64,000 bases of DNA from Ruminococcus sp. zg-924 (lineage in GTDB: Bacteria > Bacillota > Clostridia > Oscillospirales > Acutalibacteraceae). The stretch lies in NCBI RefSeq assembly GCF_024433635.1, contig NZ_WNJZ01000003.1, positions 62,001 through 126,000 of the forward strand, given 5' to 3'. Shown one piece after another: positions 44,035 to 52,332 of this stretch (position 1 is its first letter; every line of letters starts with the position of its first letter). The notes beneath the pieces are model-generated. The model saw only the letters and a list, made by a program, of their open reading frames with translations, was not told where the DNA came from and ran no database searches. The translations under genes were made by a program, and so were the position numbers.

Positions 44035-45396
44035 ATGAAATCAAAAAAACTTAAGCACGCTATGCTGCTGATAACATACACGGTGTTTTTGCTGTTTATA
44101 TTGTTTAATATCAACACAGTGTGGGGAATATTCTCAACCGTGCTGGGCGTACTTATGCCGTTTGTTGTCGGCTTTATAGTGGCGTTTCTTGTTAATTTGC
44201 CTTACGTCTATTTGTCGGAAAAGGTTTTTGCGGGAATGGCAAAAAGGGGAAAATATGCCAGAAAGCTTCGCAAGCCTCTTGCGCTTGTGCTGGCGTATTT
44301 GATAATCTTCAGCGTTATCGCTTTCCTTATTGTAATTCTTGTACCTGAAATTATCGACAGCGTTGACAAGCTTATTACAAACTTCTCTGTCTATTTTGAA
44401 AGCTTTAGAGTTTGGCTTACTGACTTTATGGATAAGTGGTTCAATATTCAGCTTACAAAGAACAGCGATATTTTTGTATTCTTAAACGATATAGTAACAA
44501 GAATAACGGGCGACGAAATTTCAAATTTGATTTCCGGCTTTTCTTCAAACCTTATGCCGTCTGTATTTGACGTTACTAAGAACGTAACCACTTCTGTGAT
44601 TAACCTGTTTATGGGCGTGTTTATTTCCTGCTACTTTATGGGCTGTAAGGAAAAGCTTATTTATCAGGTTAAGAAATTCGGATTAGCGTATATTCCCGAA
44701 AAAGCAAATTCAAAGCTTCTTGAGATAGGCGAGCTGTCAAATAAAATCTTTGGTAAATTTGTTTACGGAAAGATTATAGATTCTTTAATAATCGGCGTGC
44801 TGTGCTTTATCGGAATGTCTGTTTTCGGGTTTGATTACGCAGTGCTGACAAGCGTTATTATAGCAATAACAAACCTTGTGCCAATGTTCGGCCCGATTGT
44901 CGGTGCTGTTATAACAATATTCATAATGCTTGTTATCAACCCAATTGAGGCAATCTGGTTTTCTGTTTTCCTGCTTATATTACAGCAGATTGACGGCAAC
45001 TTTATCGGACCTAAGATTCTCGGCAACTCCATTGGTATTTCCGGCTTTTGGATAATGGCAAGCGTTATTGTCGGCTCAGGACTGTTCGGCTTTTGGGGTA
45101 TGCTTTTGGCGGTGCCTGTGTTCTCAACGCTTTATGTGTTGCTTACACGCCACGTCAATTCACGAATTAAAAAGGTCGGCAAGCAGGATGTTCTTGGTAC
45201 TCCGCCTGAGGACGACATTATAAAACAGCAAATGCCGAAAGACCCTCGTGAAGTTTCTCTGGAAGAAGAAAAAGGCTATATCTTTAACACAGAGTTTATC
45301 AGTACGATAAAATCAAAGGTTAAGGAAGAGGCTAAGAAAATGAAAAAGGACAACACCGACGATGACTCCGACAAGTCGGACAGCAGTAATAAATAA
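44035..45396 (+). CDS. AI-2E family (UPF0118) membrane transporter
   Basis: Polytopic membrane protein of the PerM/YdiK/TqsA family, with about seven to eight hydrophobic segments and the conserved GKFVYGKIIDSLIIGVL and ITNLVPMFGPIVGA regions. Members have been linked to autoinducer or ion export; the cargo here is not predictable. After about residue 375 a polar tail rich in Lys, Asp and Ser ends in DDDSDKSDSSNK, probably cytosolic and disordered. It follows polC after 12 bases with AAAGGAGGAAAGG upstream, so it is at the end of the cluster's transcript. Confidence 0.87.
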   Translation: MKSKKLKHAMLLITYTVFLLFILFNINTVWGIFSTVLGVLMPFVVGFIVAFLVNLPYVYLSEKVFAGMAKRGKYARKLRKPLALVLAYLIIFSVIAFLIVILVPEIIDSVDKLITNFSVYFESFRVWLTDFMDKWFNIQLTKNSDIFVFLNDIVTRITGDEISNLISGFSSNLMPSVFDVTKNVTTSVINLFMGVFISCYFMGCKEKLIYQVKKFGLAYIPEKANSKLLEIGELSNKIFGKFVYGKIIDSLIIGVLCFIGMSVFGFDYAVLTSVIIAITNLVPMFGPIVGAVITIFIMLVINPIEAIWFSVFLLILQQIDGNFIGPKILGNSIGISGFWIMASVIVGSGLFGFWGMLLAVPVFSTLYVLLTRHVNSRIKKVGKQDVLGTPPEDDIIKQQMPKDPREVSLEEEKGYIFNTEFISTIKSKVKEEAKKMKKDNTDDDSDKSDSSNK

Positions 45397-45465
45397 TGAA
45401 AAATTATTATTGTCGCTTCGTCCTTCTATTAAAGAATATCAGCTTTGAGATTTGTGTGTTTAGAT

Positions 45466-45510
45466 TGTTGAATTGTTATAGCGAGGTTGTAAGGAACGGT
45501 CTTGGATTTT
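45466..45510. repeat. Dispersed intergenic repeat (copy C)
   Basis: GCGAGGTTGTAAGG followed by AACGGTCTTGGAT matches the family core and its left flank. The 328-base gap between the transporter and hisZ holds this copy, a terminator hairpin and the hisZ promoter. Confidence 0.5.
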
Positions 45511-45587
45511 CGCACAAACATATGAATTTTTGAGCAAGTGCAAATGCTAATCACAGCAAAACTCAACACGAGTTCTGCTTCCCTTTT

Positions 45588-45621
45588 CGGACAGTCAGGG
45601 TAGCTCTTGGCTGTCCGTTTT
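45588..45621 (+). terminator. Hairpin terminator after the transporter gene
   Basis: CGGACAG (45588-45594) pairs with CTGTCCG (45611-45617), followed by TTTTG. Confidence 0.5.
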
Positions 45622-45660
45622 GCGGCACTATGAGGTAGTATTTTTACTGTAAATAAAGAG

Positions 45661-45689
45661 TTGACAATATAACTTTACTGTGTTATTAT
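45661..45689 (+). promoter_or_regulatory. Promoter of the hisZGDCBAIE operon
   Basis: TTGACA (45661-45666) and TATTAT (45684-45689) with a 17-base spacer. No T-box leader lies between it and hisZ. Confidence 0.7.
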
Positions 45690-45690
45690 G

Positions 45691-45702
45691 TTAGCACGCT
45701 AA
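45691..45702. promoter_or_regulatory. Possible operator at the his transcription start
   Basis: TTAGC and GCTAA form a palindrome with a 2-base centre directly behind the -10, where a repressor would block initiation. The regulator is not known; a TrpR-family HisR-like protein would be one candidate. Confidence 0.35.
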
Positions 45703-45724
45703 AGTAAAAGAAAGGAAACGAGCT

Positions 45725-46930
45725 ATGAAAGCCTATTATAAAATTACGCCGGAGGGCACAAAGGACTATTTGTTTGAGGAAACAAGCGCAATTAACGAGG
45801 TAACAAGCATTACAACCTCTGTTTACCGTTCCAAGGGCTATCATGAGGTCAAGACGCCGGGTCTTGAGTTTTTTGACGAGTTTAATCTTAAATCAAGCGC
45901 AATCGCACAGGACCGTATGTTCAAGCTCACTGACAATAAGGGCAGACTTTTGGTTATACGCCCCGATTCCACCCTGCCAATAGCAAGAGTGGTTGCAACA
46001 AGGCTGCAAAACAAACCGCTGCCAATAAGACTTTTTTATAATCAAACGGTTTACCGCAGTAACCCAAGCCTTACAGGCAGAAAGAACGAGATAAGACAGA
46101 CTGGCATTGAGCTTTTGGGCGCTTCAGGAAAAAGAGCCGACCTTGAGGTTATAATAACGGCTATTGAAGCATTGCAGAAAATTGTTCCCGATTTCAGAAT
46201 AGAGTTAGGCCATGCGGGACTTTTCCGTTCACTTGCAAAAAAGCTTGACTGCAATGATGAAACAAAGGAAAGCATAAGGGAATCAATCCAGTCAAAGAAC
46301 TATTCACAGCTCAATTCAATACTTGACACTCTTCCAAAGTCAGATACAGTCGAGGCTATAAGAAAGCTTCCAAGGCTGTTCGGCGGCGAAGACGTTTTAA
46401 AGCAGGCAGCTGAGCTTTTTGCAGGAACAGAGGGTGAGGGCGACCTTGCGTATTTAAGTGAGATATACCACGCACTGTCAAAGCTTATGATGGGGGACAA
46501 GCTCATTATGGACTTAGGCTTTGTTCAGAGAAACGACTATTACAGCGACTTCATCTTCAGTGCCTTTGTTGAGGGCAGCGGCGACGCTGTGCTGACAGGC
46601 GGCAGATACGATAAACTTCTTGATGAGTTTGACGCTCCTATGCCGGCGGCCGGCTTTGCACTTAACGCAGACGCACTGGCAGATATTATGCTGAATTCGG
46701 GCAAAAGCTTTGAAGAGAAGCCTGCCGATATAATTGTCCACGCATACGAAGGCTTCGAGATGGAGGCAATAAGCCAGTGCCGCTTTTATACACTCAGCGG
46801 CTTCAAGTGCGAAAACAGCGTTTTCAAAAGCCGTGACGAGGTAATAAGCTACGCTAAGGAAAACGGAGTTAAGCAGGTGTGCTTTATGAACAGCTCACCG
46901 GAAACCGTTGATATTGAAAGCATGGAATAA
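45725..46930 (+). CDS. hisZ: ATP phosphoribosyltransferase regulatory subunit HisZ
   Basis: Histidyl-tRNA synthetase-like protein that complexes with short-form HisG and gives it histidine feedback control. The class-II synthetase folds are recognisable (TPEGTKDYLFEE, RPDSTLPIARVVATRLQ, TGGRYDKLLDEF), while the C-terminal tRNA-binding domain of HisRS is lacking. Length of 401 fits HisZ. It leads the his operon and directly precedes a short hisG, the normal pairing. Confidence 0.94.
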   Translation: MKAYYKITPEGTKDYLFEETSAINEVTSITTSVYRSKGYHEVKTPGLEFFDEFNLKSSAIAQDRMFKLTDNKGRLLVIRPDSTLPIARVVATRLQNKPLPIRLFYNQTVYRSNPSLTGRKNEIRQTGIELLGASGKRADLEVIITAIEALQKIVPDFRIELGHAGLFRSLAKKLDCNDETKESIRESIQSKNYSQLNSILDTLPKSDTVEAIRKLPRLFGGEDVLKQAAELFAGTEGEGDLAYLSEIYHALSKLMMGDKLIMDLGFVQRNDYYSDFIFSAFVEGSGDAVLTGGRYDKLLDEFDAPMPAAGFALNADALADIMLNSGKSFEEKPADIIVHAYEGFEMEAISQCRFYTLSGFKCENSVFKSRDEVISYAKENGVKQVCFMNSSPETVDIESME

Positions 46931-46954
46931 TGAAGGGAGTTTGTGGTTGTATAT

Positions 46955-47593
46955 ATGAAACCGTTGAGAATAGCTCTGACAAAGGGCAGACTTGAAAAGG
47001 ACACGGTTGGGCTTTTAGAGCAGATAGGCTATGACTGCACCGCCGTAAGGAACAAGGGCAGACGTCTTATTCTGCCAATAGGCTCCGGTGAAATTGAGGT
47101 TGTGCTTGCAAAGGCGGCAGACGTTATTACATATGTAGAGCACGGTGTGTGTGATTTGGGTGTTGTCGGCAAGGACACAATTTTAGAAAACGGCACATCA
47201 TTTTATGAGCTGCTTGATTTAGGCTTCGGCAAGTGCCGCTTCGCCGTTGCAGGCAAGGCAGGCTATAATTTTTATGACGGCTACAAGGCAAAGACAATAG
47301 CAACGAAATATCCGAATGTTGCAAGAACACATTTTGAAAACAAGGCGATGGATATTCGCTTTATAAAAATAGAGGGCAGTGTGGAGCTTGCTCCGCTTCT
47401 CGGTCTTGCCGACGCAATAGTAGATATTGTTGAAACAGGCTCTACACTTAAAGAAAACGGCCTTGAGGTGTACGAGGAGGTTGTTCCTATCTCGGCAAGG
47501 CTTATTGCAAACAACGCAAGCTTAAAGCTCCGCAAGAAGGAGATAGAAGAGCTTGTTGACAAAATGGAGAAATTTATAACAAAAACGGAGTGA
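46955..47593 (+). CDS. hisG: ATP phosphoribosyltransferase, short form
   Basis: First enzyme of histidine synthesis, condensing ATP and PRPP. The start LRIALTKGRLEKDT and the PRPP loop (IVDIVETGSTLKENGL) are typical. At about 212 residues it lacks the C-terminal regulatory domain, so it needs HisZ. The ATG at 46955 gives the family N-terminus. A GTG at 46943 is closer to the GGGAG site but only 3 bases from it, so the start is uncertain by four codons. The stop overlaps the hisD ribosome-binding site. Confidence 0.95.
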   Translation: MKPLRIALTKGRLEKDTVGLLEQIGYDCTAVRNKGRRLILPIGSGEIEVVLAKAADVITYVEHGVCDLGVVGKDTILENGTSFYELLDLGFGKCRFAVAGKAGYNFYDGYKAKTIATKYPNVARTHFENKAMDIRFIKIEGSVELAPLLGLADAIVDIVETGSTLKENGLEVYEEVVPISARLIANNASLKLRKKEIEELVDKMEKFITKTE

Positions 47594-47598
47594 TATAA

Positions 47599-48891
47599 AT
47601 GATACCATCAGTAGTAGCTGACGGAAAGGCAGAACTTGAGCTTTTAAAGGAAATAGAAAGCAGAAGCGAAAAGACAAACAAAGACGTAACAGCGGCAGTA
47701 AGCGAAATTCTTGCAAATGTTAAGGCAAGAGGCGACGAGGCTGTGCGTGAATACACCATAAAATTTGACGGCAAGGCTCCCGAAAAAACCGAGATTACAA
47801 AGGAAGAAATGCAGGAGCTTGCAAAAAGCTGTGACCCTGACTTTTTAAAGGCTGTTGAGAAGGCAGCCGAGAATATATCTGATTTTCACAAGCGTCAGCT
47901 TCGTCAGAGCTTTTTCACAACAAAGGACGATAAGGTAATTTTAGGCCAGCGTGTAAGAGGACTTGACAGAGTAGGAATCTACGTTCCGGGCGGTACGGCG
48001 GCTTATCCGTCGTCAGTTTTGATGAATGCTATTCCCGCAAGAATTGCAGGCGTTAATGAGATTATAATGGTAACTCCGCCTACAAAGCAGGGCAAGCCGA
48101 ATCCGGATATTATGGCGGCAGCTTTAGCGGCAGGCGTTGACCGTGTACTTCTAATGGGCGGCGCACAGGCTGTTGCGGCTCTTGCCTACGGTACACAGAC
48201 AGTTCCAAAGGTTGACAAGATTGTAGGCCCCGGCAATATTTTTGTTGCAACGGCAAAAAAGCTTCTTTACGGCACTGTTGATATTGATATGATTGCCGGT
48301 CCGAGCGAAATCCTTGTTATGGCTGACAACAGCGCAAACCCGAAATTTGTAGCGGCTGACTTGATGTCGCAGGCAGAGCACGACGTTCTTGCTTCGTCAA
48401 TCCTGCTTACAACAAGCAAGGAGCTTGCCGAGAGCGTTAAGCTTGAAATAGAAAGACAGAGCCAAACGCTTTCAAGAAAGCAAATTATTGATGAGGCTCT
48501 TTCAAACTACGGCGCAATTATTATTTGCGAAAATAACAAACAGATGATAGATTTTGCAAACAGACTTGCTCCGGAGCACCTTGAGGTTTGTATGGAGAAT
48601 CCGCTCGACTACATAGGCGTTCTCGACAACGCAGGCTCGGTGTTCCTCGGCAACTACTCGCCGGAACCGCTCGGCGACTATTTCGCAGGCCCTAACCACG
48701 TTCTGCCTACAAGCGGAACAGCCCGCTTCTTCTCGCCGCTCGGCGTTGATAGCTTTATTAAGCGTTCAAGCTTTATATATTACTCTGAAAAGGCTCTTGA
48801 AAGAGATGCGGCGGACATAATTAAGTTTGCCGATACAGAGGGCTTGACAGCACACGCAAATTCAATTAAGGTTCGCTTTGGTTTGGAGTAA
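47599..48891 (+). CDS. hisD: Histidinol dehydrogenase
   Basis: Zinc- and NAD-dependent oxidation of histidinol to histidine, the last two steps of the pathway. RVGIYVPGGTAAYPSSVLMNA (core GIYVPGGTAAYPSS), KIVGPGNIFVATAKK and DMIAGPSEILVMAD are the family blocks. SQAEHDV and AGPNHVLPTSGTARF contain zinc and catalytic residues. Length of 430 is normal. ATG follows CGGAGTGATATAA. Confidence 0.96.
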   Translation: MIPSVVADGKAELELLKEIESRSEKTNKDVTAAVSEILANVKARGDEAVREYTIKFDGKAPEKTEITKEEMQELAKSCDPDFLKAVEKAAENISDFHKRQLRQSFFTTKDDKVILGQRVRGLDRVGIYVPGGTAAYPSSVLMNAIPARIAGVNEIIMVTPPTKQGKPNPDIMAAALAAGVDRVLLMGGAQAVAALAYGTQTVPKVDKIVGPGNIFVATAKKLLYGTVDIDMIAGPSEILVMADNSANPKFVAADLMSQAEHDVLASSILLTTSKELAESVKLEIERQSQTLSRKQIIDEALSNYGAIIICENNKQMIDFANRLAPEHLEVCMENPLDYIGVLDNAGSVFLGNYSPEPLGDYFAGPNHVLPTSGTARFFSPLGVDSFIKRSSFIYYSEKALERDAADIIKFADTEGLTAHANSIKVRFGLE

Positions 48892-48986
48892 GCAATTCTG
48901 AAAAATCAAACAATCAGCGGGCAAATCGTAACAGTATGCCGTTACAAACAGCATTGATTATTGGCAGAAAGACAGAGGAAAAATAT

Positions 48987-50042
48987 ATGTATAAATTAAA
49001 TGAAAAAATATGCAATCTTGAGCCATATGACCCAATAACAGGGCAGATGAAAATTCGACTTGACGCCAATGAATCATTCGTGAATCTGCCTGAGGATATT
49101 ATGGCGGAAATTCACAGTGCAATTGATAATATAAGCTTTAACCGCTACCCGGACCCAAATGCCTCGGCAGTGTGCAAGGCTTTTGCCGATTATTACGGCA
49201 TCAGCGCCGAAAACGTAACGGCAGGCAATGGCTCTGACGAGCTTATCTCTATAATAATGACGGCGTTTCTTATGAAGGGTCAAACGCTTGTAACGGTTGC
49301 GCCTGATTTTTCAATGTACCGCTTTTACACCTCAATATCGGAGCTTAACTGTGAAACAATTGAAAAAAACAGCGACCTTACAATAGACGTTGACAAGCTT
49401 ATTGAAACAGCAAAGAAAGAAAATGTCGGCGCAGTTATCTTTTCCAACCCCTGTAACCCGACCTCAAAAGGCCTTGACACAGATGATGTAGTGCGCATTA
49501 TCACAAGCCTTAACTGCCTTGTTGTACTTGACGAGGCGTATATGGACTTTTGGAATAAGTCGCTTTTGGGCGAGGTTTGCAAGTATGATAACCTCATAAT
49601 TTTGCGAACGGCGTCAAAGGCTGTCGGTGCGGCGGCAATAAGACTTGGTTTTGCTGTGGCGAATAAAACCATAACAAAGGCTCTGAAAGCTGTAAAATCA
49701 CCGTATAATGTTAACACTGTTACACAGGAAATTGGAAGAATTATCTTCTCACATAAGGAATATTTAACAAAAACTAAAAACTATATTGTAACGCAAAGGG
49801 AAAGCTTATATAATAGTGTTGCAGAGCTTGCACAGCATTATCCGCAGTATTTTGCGGTTGTTGACGGCTGTTCAAACTTTGTGTTTGTAAAATCGCCCGT
49901 TTCCAAGGAGCTTTTTGATTACCTGCTTTCACAGGGTACTGCTATAAGATATATGGGCGACTATGTAAGAATTACCGCAGGAACGGATGACGAAAACAGG
50001 ACGGTTCTTTCCCAGATAAACGATTTCTGCAATAAATTATAA
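48987..50042 (+). CDS. hisC: Histidinol-phosphate aminotransferase
   Basis: PLP-dependent class-I/II aminotransferase making histidinol phosphate. KIRLDANESFVNLP is the typical N-terminal block. NPCNPTSKG and VLDEAYMDF bind PLP. The Schiff-base Lys sits in RTASKAVGAAAIRLGF. The ATG at 48987 has an AGAGGA site 7 bases upstream and gives 351 residues. The preceding 95 bases hold no gene. Confidence 0.94.
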   Translation: MYKLNEKICNLEPYDPITGQMKIRLDANESFVNLPEDIMAEIHSAIDNISFNRYPDPNASAVCKAFADYYGISAENVTAGNGSDELISIIMTAFLMKGQTLVTVAPDFSMYRFYTSISELNCETIEKNSDLTIDVDKLIETAKKENVGAVIFSNPCNPTSKGLDTDDVVRIITSLNCLVVLDEAYMDFWNKSLLGEVCKYDNLIILRTASKAVGAAAIRLGFAVANKTITKALKAVKSPYNVNTVTQEIGRIIFSHKEYLTKTKNYIVTQRESLYNSVAELAQHYPQYFAVVDGCSNFVFVKSPVSKELFDYLLSQGTAIRYMGDYVRITAGTDDENRTVLSQINDFCNKL

Positions 50043-50054
50043 GGGATGATTAAA

Positions 50055-50633
50055 ATGAGGAATGCCGCTGTTGAGCGCACAACAAAGGAAACGGAGATTT
50101 TTGTTGCCGTTGATTTGGACGGCGGCAATATTTCAATAGATACGGGCGTCGGCTTTTTTGACCATATGCTTACAGCGCTTGCAATGCATTCGGGCTTCGG
50201 GCTTACAGTAAGGGCAAAGGGCGATTTGCAGGTTGACTGTCACCACACCGTTGAAGATGTAGGTATTGTAATCGGTCAGGCTCTTGCCAAGGCATTCGGA
50301 GATAAGTCGGGCATAAAGCGCTACGGCAGCTTTTATATTCCAATGGATGAAGCACTTGCATTTGCAAGCGTAGATGTAAGCGGCAGACCGTTTCTTGTGT
50401 TCAAGGCTGAAATGCCGCAGGCTGTTGTCGGCGGATTTGACTGCTGTATGACAGAAGAATTTTTTCGTGCGCTTGCCTTTAACGCAGGAATAACCTTGCA
50501 TATAAAATGCGAATACGGCGCAAACAGCCATCATATAATAGAAGCAATCTTCAAGGCTGTGGCTCACGCACTTGCCAGTGCCGCAGAAAAAACTCAAAGA
50601 GGCAAAACGCTTTCAACAAAGGGAGTTCTGTAA
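50055..50633 (+). CDS. hisB: Imidazoleglycerol-phosphate dehydratase
   Basis: Manganese-dependent dehydratase of histidine synthesis. The paired metal-binding motifs GFFDHML and DCHHTVEDVGI occur in the first half and EEFFRALAFNAGITLH and NSHHIIEAIFKA in the second. It is the single-function form, without a phosphatase domain. The ATG at 50055 is preceded by AAGGGATG; the ATG at 50046 overlaps that site. Length about 192 is normal. Confidence 0.96.
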   Translation: MRNAAVERTTKETEIFVAVDLDGGNISIDTGVGFFDHMLTALAMHSGFGLTVRAKGDLQVDCHHTVEDVGIVIGQALAKAFGDKSGIKRYGSFYIPMDEALAFASVDVSGRPFLVFKAEMPQAVVGGFDCCMTEEFFRALAFNAGITLHIKCEYGANSHHIIEAIFKAVAHALASAAEKTQRGKTLSTKGVL

Positions 50634-50691
50634 AGATATTTCACAAATCAGTTTAGGGGTTTATTTGATTTGTTTTGGAAGGGGAATTATT

Positions 50692-51423
50692 ATGATAGTA
50701 TTACCTGCAATAGATTTAAAGGACGGTAACTGTGTTCGCCTGCTCAAGGGCGATTATTCAACAGTACATAAGGTAGCGGACAGTCCGCTTGAAACTGCAC
50801 AGGCATTTCAGGATGACGGTGCAACGTGGATTCATATGGTTGACCTTGACGGCGCTAAGGACGGAGTAAGGAAAAACCACGAAATAATTTTGAACATATG
50901 CGAAAAAACAAACCTTAACGTTGAGGTTGGCGGCGGTATCAGAGATATGGAGGCTGTCGATTTTTACCTTCAAAACGGCGCCGCAAGAGTTATCTTAGGC
51001 TCAGCCGCACTTAAGAACAAGCAGCTTGTCGTTGACGCCGTTAACAAATACGGTGAAAAAATAGCAGTCGGCATTGACGCTAAAGACGGCTTGGCTTGCG
51101 CCGAGGGCTGGCTTGACAATTCGGGCATTGGTTATATTACTCTTGCAAAAGAGATGGAGAAAATCGGCGTATCAAAAATTATTTTCACTGACATTTCAAA
51201 GGACGGTATGCTCTCAGGTCCGAACCTTGTTCAGCTTGATGAGCTTAAGGCGTCTGTAAGCTGTGATATTATTGCAAGCGGCGGCGTGTCGAATTTAAAG
51301 GATATCATAAACCTTGCCGAGCTGAATATTTACGGCGCAATAGCAGGAAAGGCAATTTATACAGGCGACTTGAAGCTTAAGGACGCAATTATTATTGGCA
51401 AGAGAGTAGAAAAAACGGAGTAA
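50692..51423 (+). CDS. hisA: ProFAR isomerase HisA
   Basis: Isomerises ProFAR to PRFAR on a (beta/alpha)8 barrel. [20 protein letters not shown] contains the first catalytic Asp (core PAIDLKDG). VEVGGGIRD and the second Asp in [15 protein letters not shown] follow. Length is about 243. The ATG at 50692 has an AAGGGG site; the open frame further upstream overlaps hisB and is not used. In many operons hisF would follow, but here hisI does. Confidence 0.95.
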   Translation: MIVLPAIDLKDGNCVRLLKGDYSTVHKVADSPLETAQAFQDDGATWIHMVDLDGAKDGVRKNHEIILNICEKTNLNVEVGGGIRDMEAVDFYLQNGAARVILGSAALKNKQLVVDAVNKYGEKIAVGIDAKDGLACAEGWLDNSGIGYITLAKEMEKIGVSKIIFTDISKDGMLSGPNLVQLDELKASVSCDIIASGGVSNLKDIINLAELNIYGAIAGKAIYTGDLKLKDAIIIGKRVEKTE

Positions 51424-51427
51424 TAGT

Positions 51428-51748
51428 ATGAATATAGATTTTGATAAATTTTTTAAAAAATCAGACCTTGTTCCGGCAATAGTACAGGAAAAATCAACAG
51501 GCGAGGTCTTGATGCTTGCCTATATGAACCGAGAATCAATCCAAAAAACCTTTGAAACCGGCTACACATGGTTTTACAGCCGTTCCAGACAGGAGCTTTG
51601 GAACAAGGGTGCAACATCAGGTCATCTGCAAAAGGTGATTGATATTTATTCTGACTGTGACAACGACACAATTCTTGTAACTGTGGAGCAAACCGGAGCC
51701 GCTTGCCACACAGGAAACCACAGCTGCTTTTTCACAAAATTAAAATAA
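51428..51748 (+). CDS. hisI: Phosphoribosyl-AMP cyclohydrolase
   Basis: Opens the adenine ring of PR-AMP. The zinc-binding pattern [21 protein letters not shown] and the substrate motif [19 protein letters not shown] are complete. It is a stand-alone HisI of 106 residues, not the HisIE fusion. It starts 4 bases after hisA and is followed by hisE. Confidence 0.95.
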   Translation: MNIDFDKFFKKSDLVPAIVQEKSTGEVLMLAYMNRESIQKTFETGYTWFYSRSRQELWNKGATSGHLQKVIDIYSDCDNDTILVTVEQTGAACHTGNHSCFFTKLK

Positions 51749-51763
51749 AGGAGAACATAGAAT

Positions 51764-52093
51764 ATGAATGACAGCGTTTTATCTGCACTGTATAATACAG
51801 TTGTAAGCCGTAAGGAGAATCCCCAAGAAGGCTCTTACACCTGTTATCTGTTTGACAAGGGCAGAGATAAGATATTAAAGAAGGTTGGCGAGGAATGCAG
51901 CGAAACGATAATCGCCGCAAAAAACAACGACAACGGCGAAACCGTTTATGAAATCTGCGACCTAATGTATCACCTGACTGTGCTTATGGTTGAAATGGGC
52001 ATTCCTCTTGAGGATGTTTTAGCAGAGCTTGACAAAAGGTCTGAAAAGACAGGCAATCTCAAAACCTTTCATCAGGTTGATAAGAATTCATAA
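51764..52093 (+). CDS. hisE: Phosphoribosyl-ATP pyrophosphatase
   Basis: All-alpha MazG-like pyrophosphatase of the second histidine step. GSYTCYLFDKGRDKILKKVGEE then ECSETIIAAKN (metal-binding E-x-x-E type) and YEICDLMYHLTVLMVE are the family features. Length of 109 is normal. It closes the his operon and is followed by a terminator. Confidence 0.94.
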   Translation: MNDSVLSALYNTVVSRKENPQEGSYTCYLFDKGRDKILKKVGEECSETIIAAKNNDNGETVYEICDLMYHLTVLMVEMGIPLEDVLAELDKRSEKTGNLKTFHQVDKNS

Positions 52094-52213
52094 CTTGAGA
52101 GTTTTGTTTATTTGCAAAATCCACTGTGCGTTAGTTGGTGCTGTTTTGCGGGTTTGAGTGAAATAATAGCTATAACTCACAAAATTCCTTGGTGAATTTT
52201 TACATTAATACAT

Positions 52214-52262
52214 ACGGGTGTTTGGGCGATTTAACGAAATGCTCTGACACCCGTTTTTATTG
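52214..52262 (+). terminator. Terminator of the his operon
   Basis: ACGGGTGT (52214-52221) pairs with ACACCCGT (52247-52254), followed by TTTTTATTG. Confidence 0.75.
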
Positions 52263-52273
52263 TGCATATTTAA

Positions 52274-52302
52274 TTGAAATTTTTTAAGAAAAAGTATATA
52301 AT
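52274..52302 (+). promoter_or_regulatory. Promoter of the alpha-amylase gene
   Basis: TTGAAA (52274-52279) and perfect TATAAT (52297-52302) with 17 bases between. An AGGAGGTCAA site and the ATG follow about 30 bases later. Confidence 0.7.
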
Positions 52303-52332
52303 TAATATATATTTTTTTAGGAGGTCAATATA

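Noticed and set aside
48892-48986. N-terminal extension of hisC
   Set aside because: The frame is open from 48936, but the residues do not resemble the family, and ATG 48987 has the proper ribosome-binding site.
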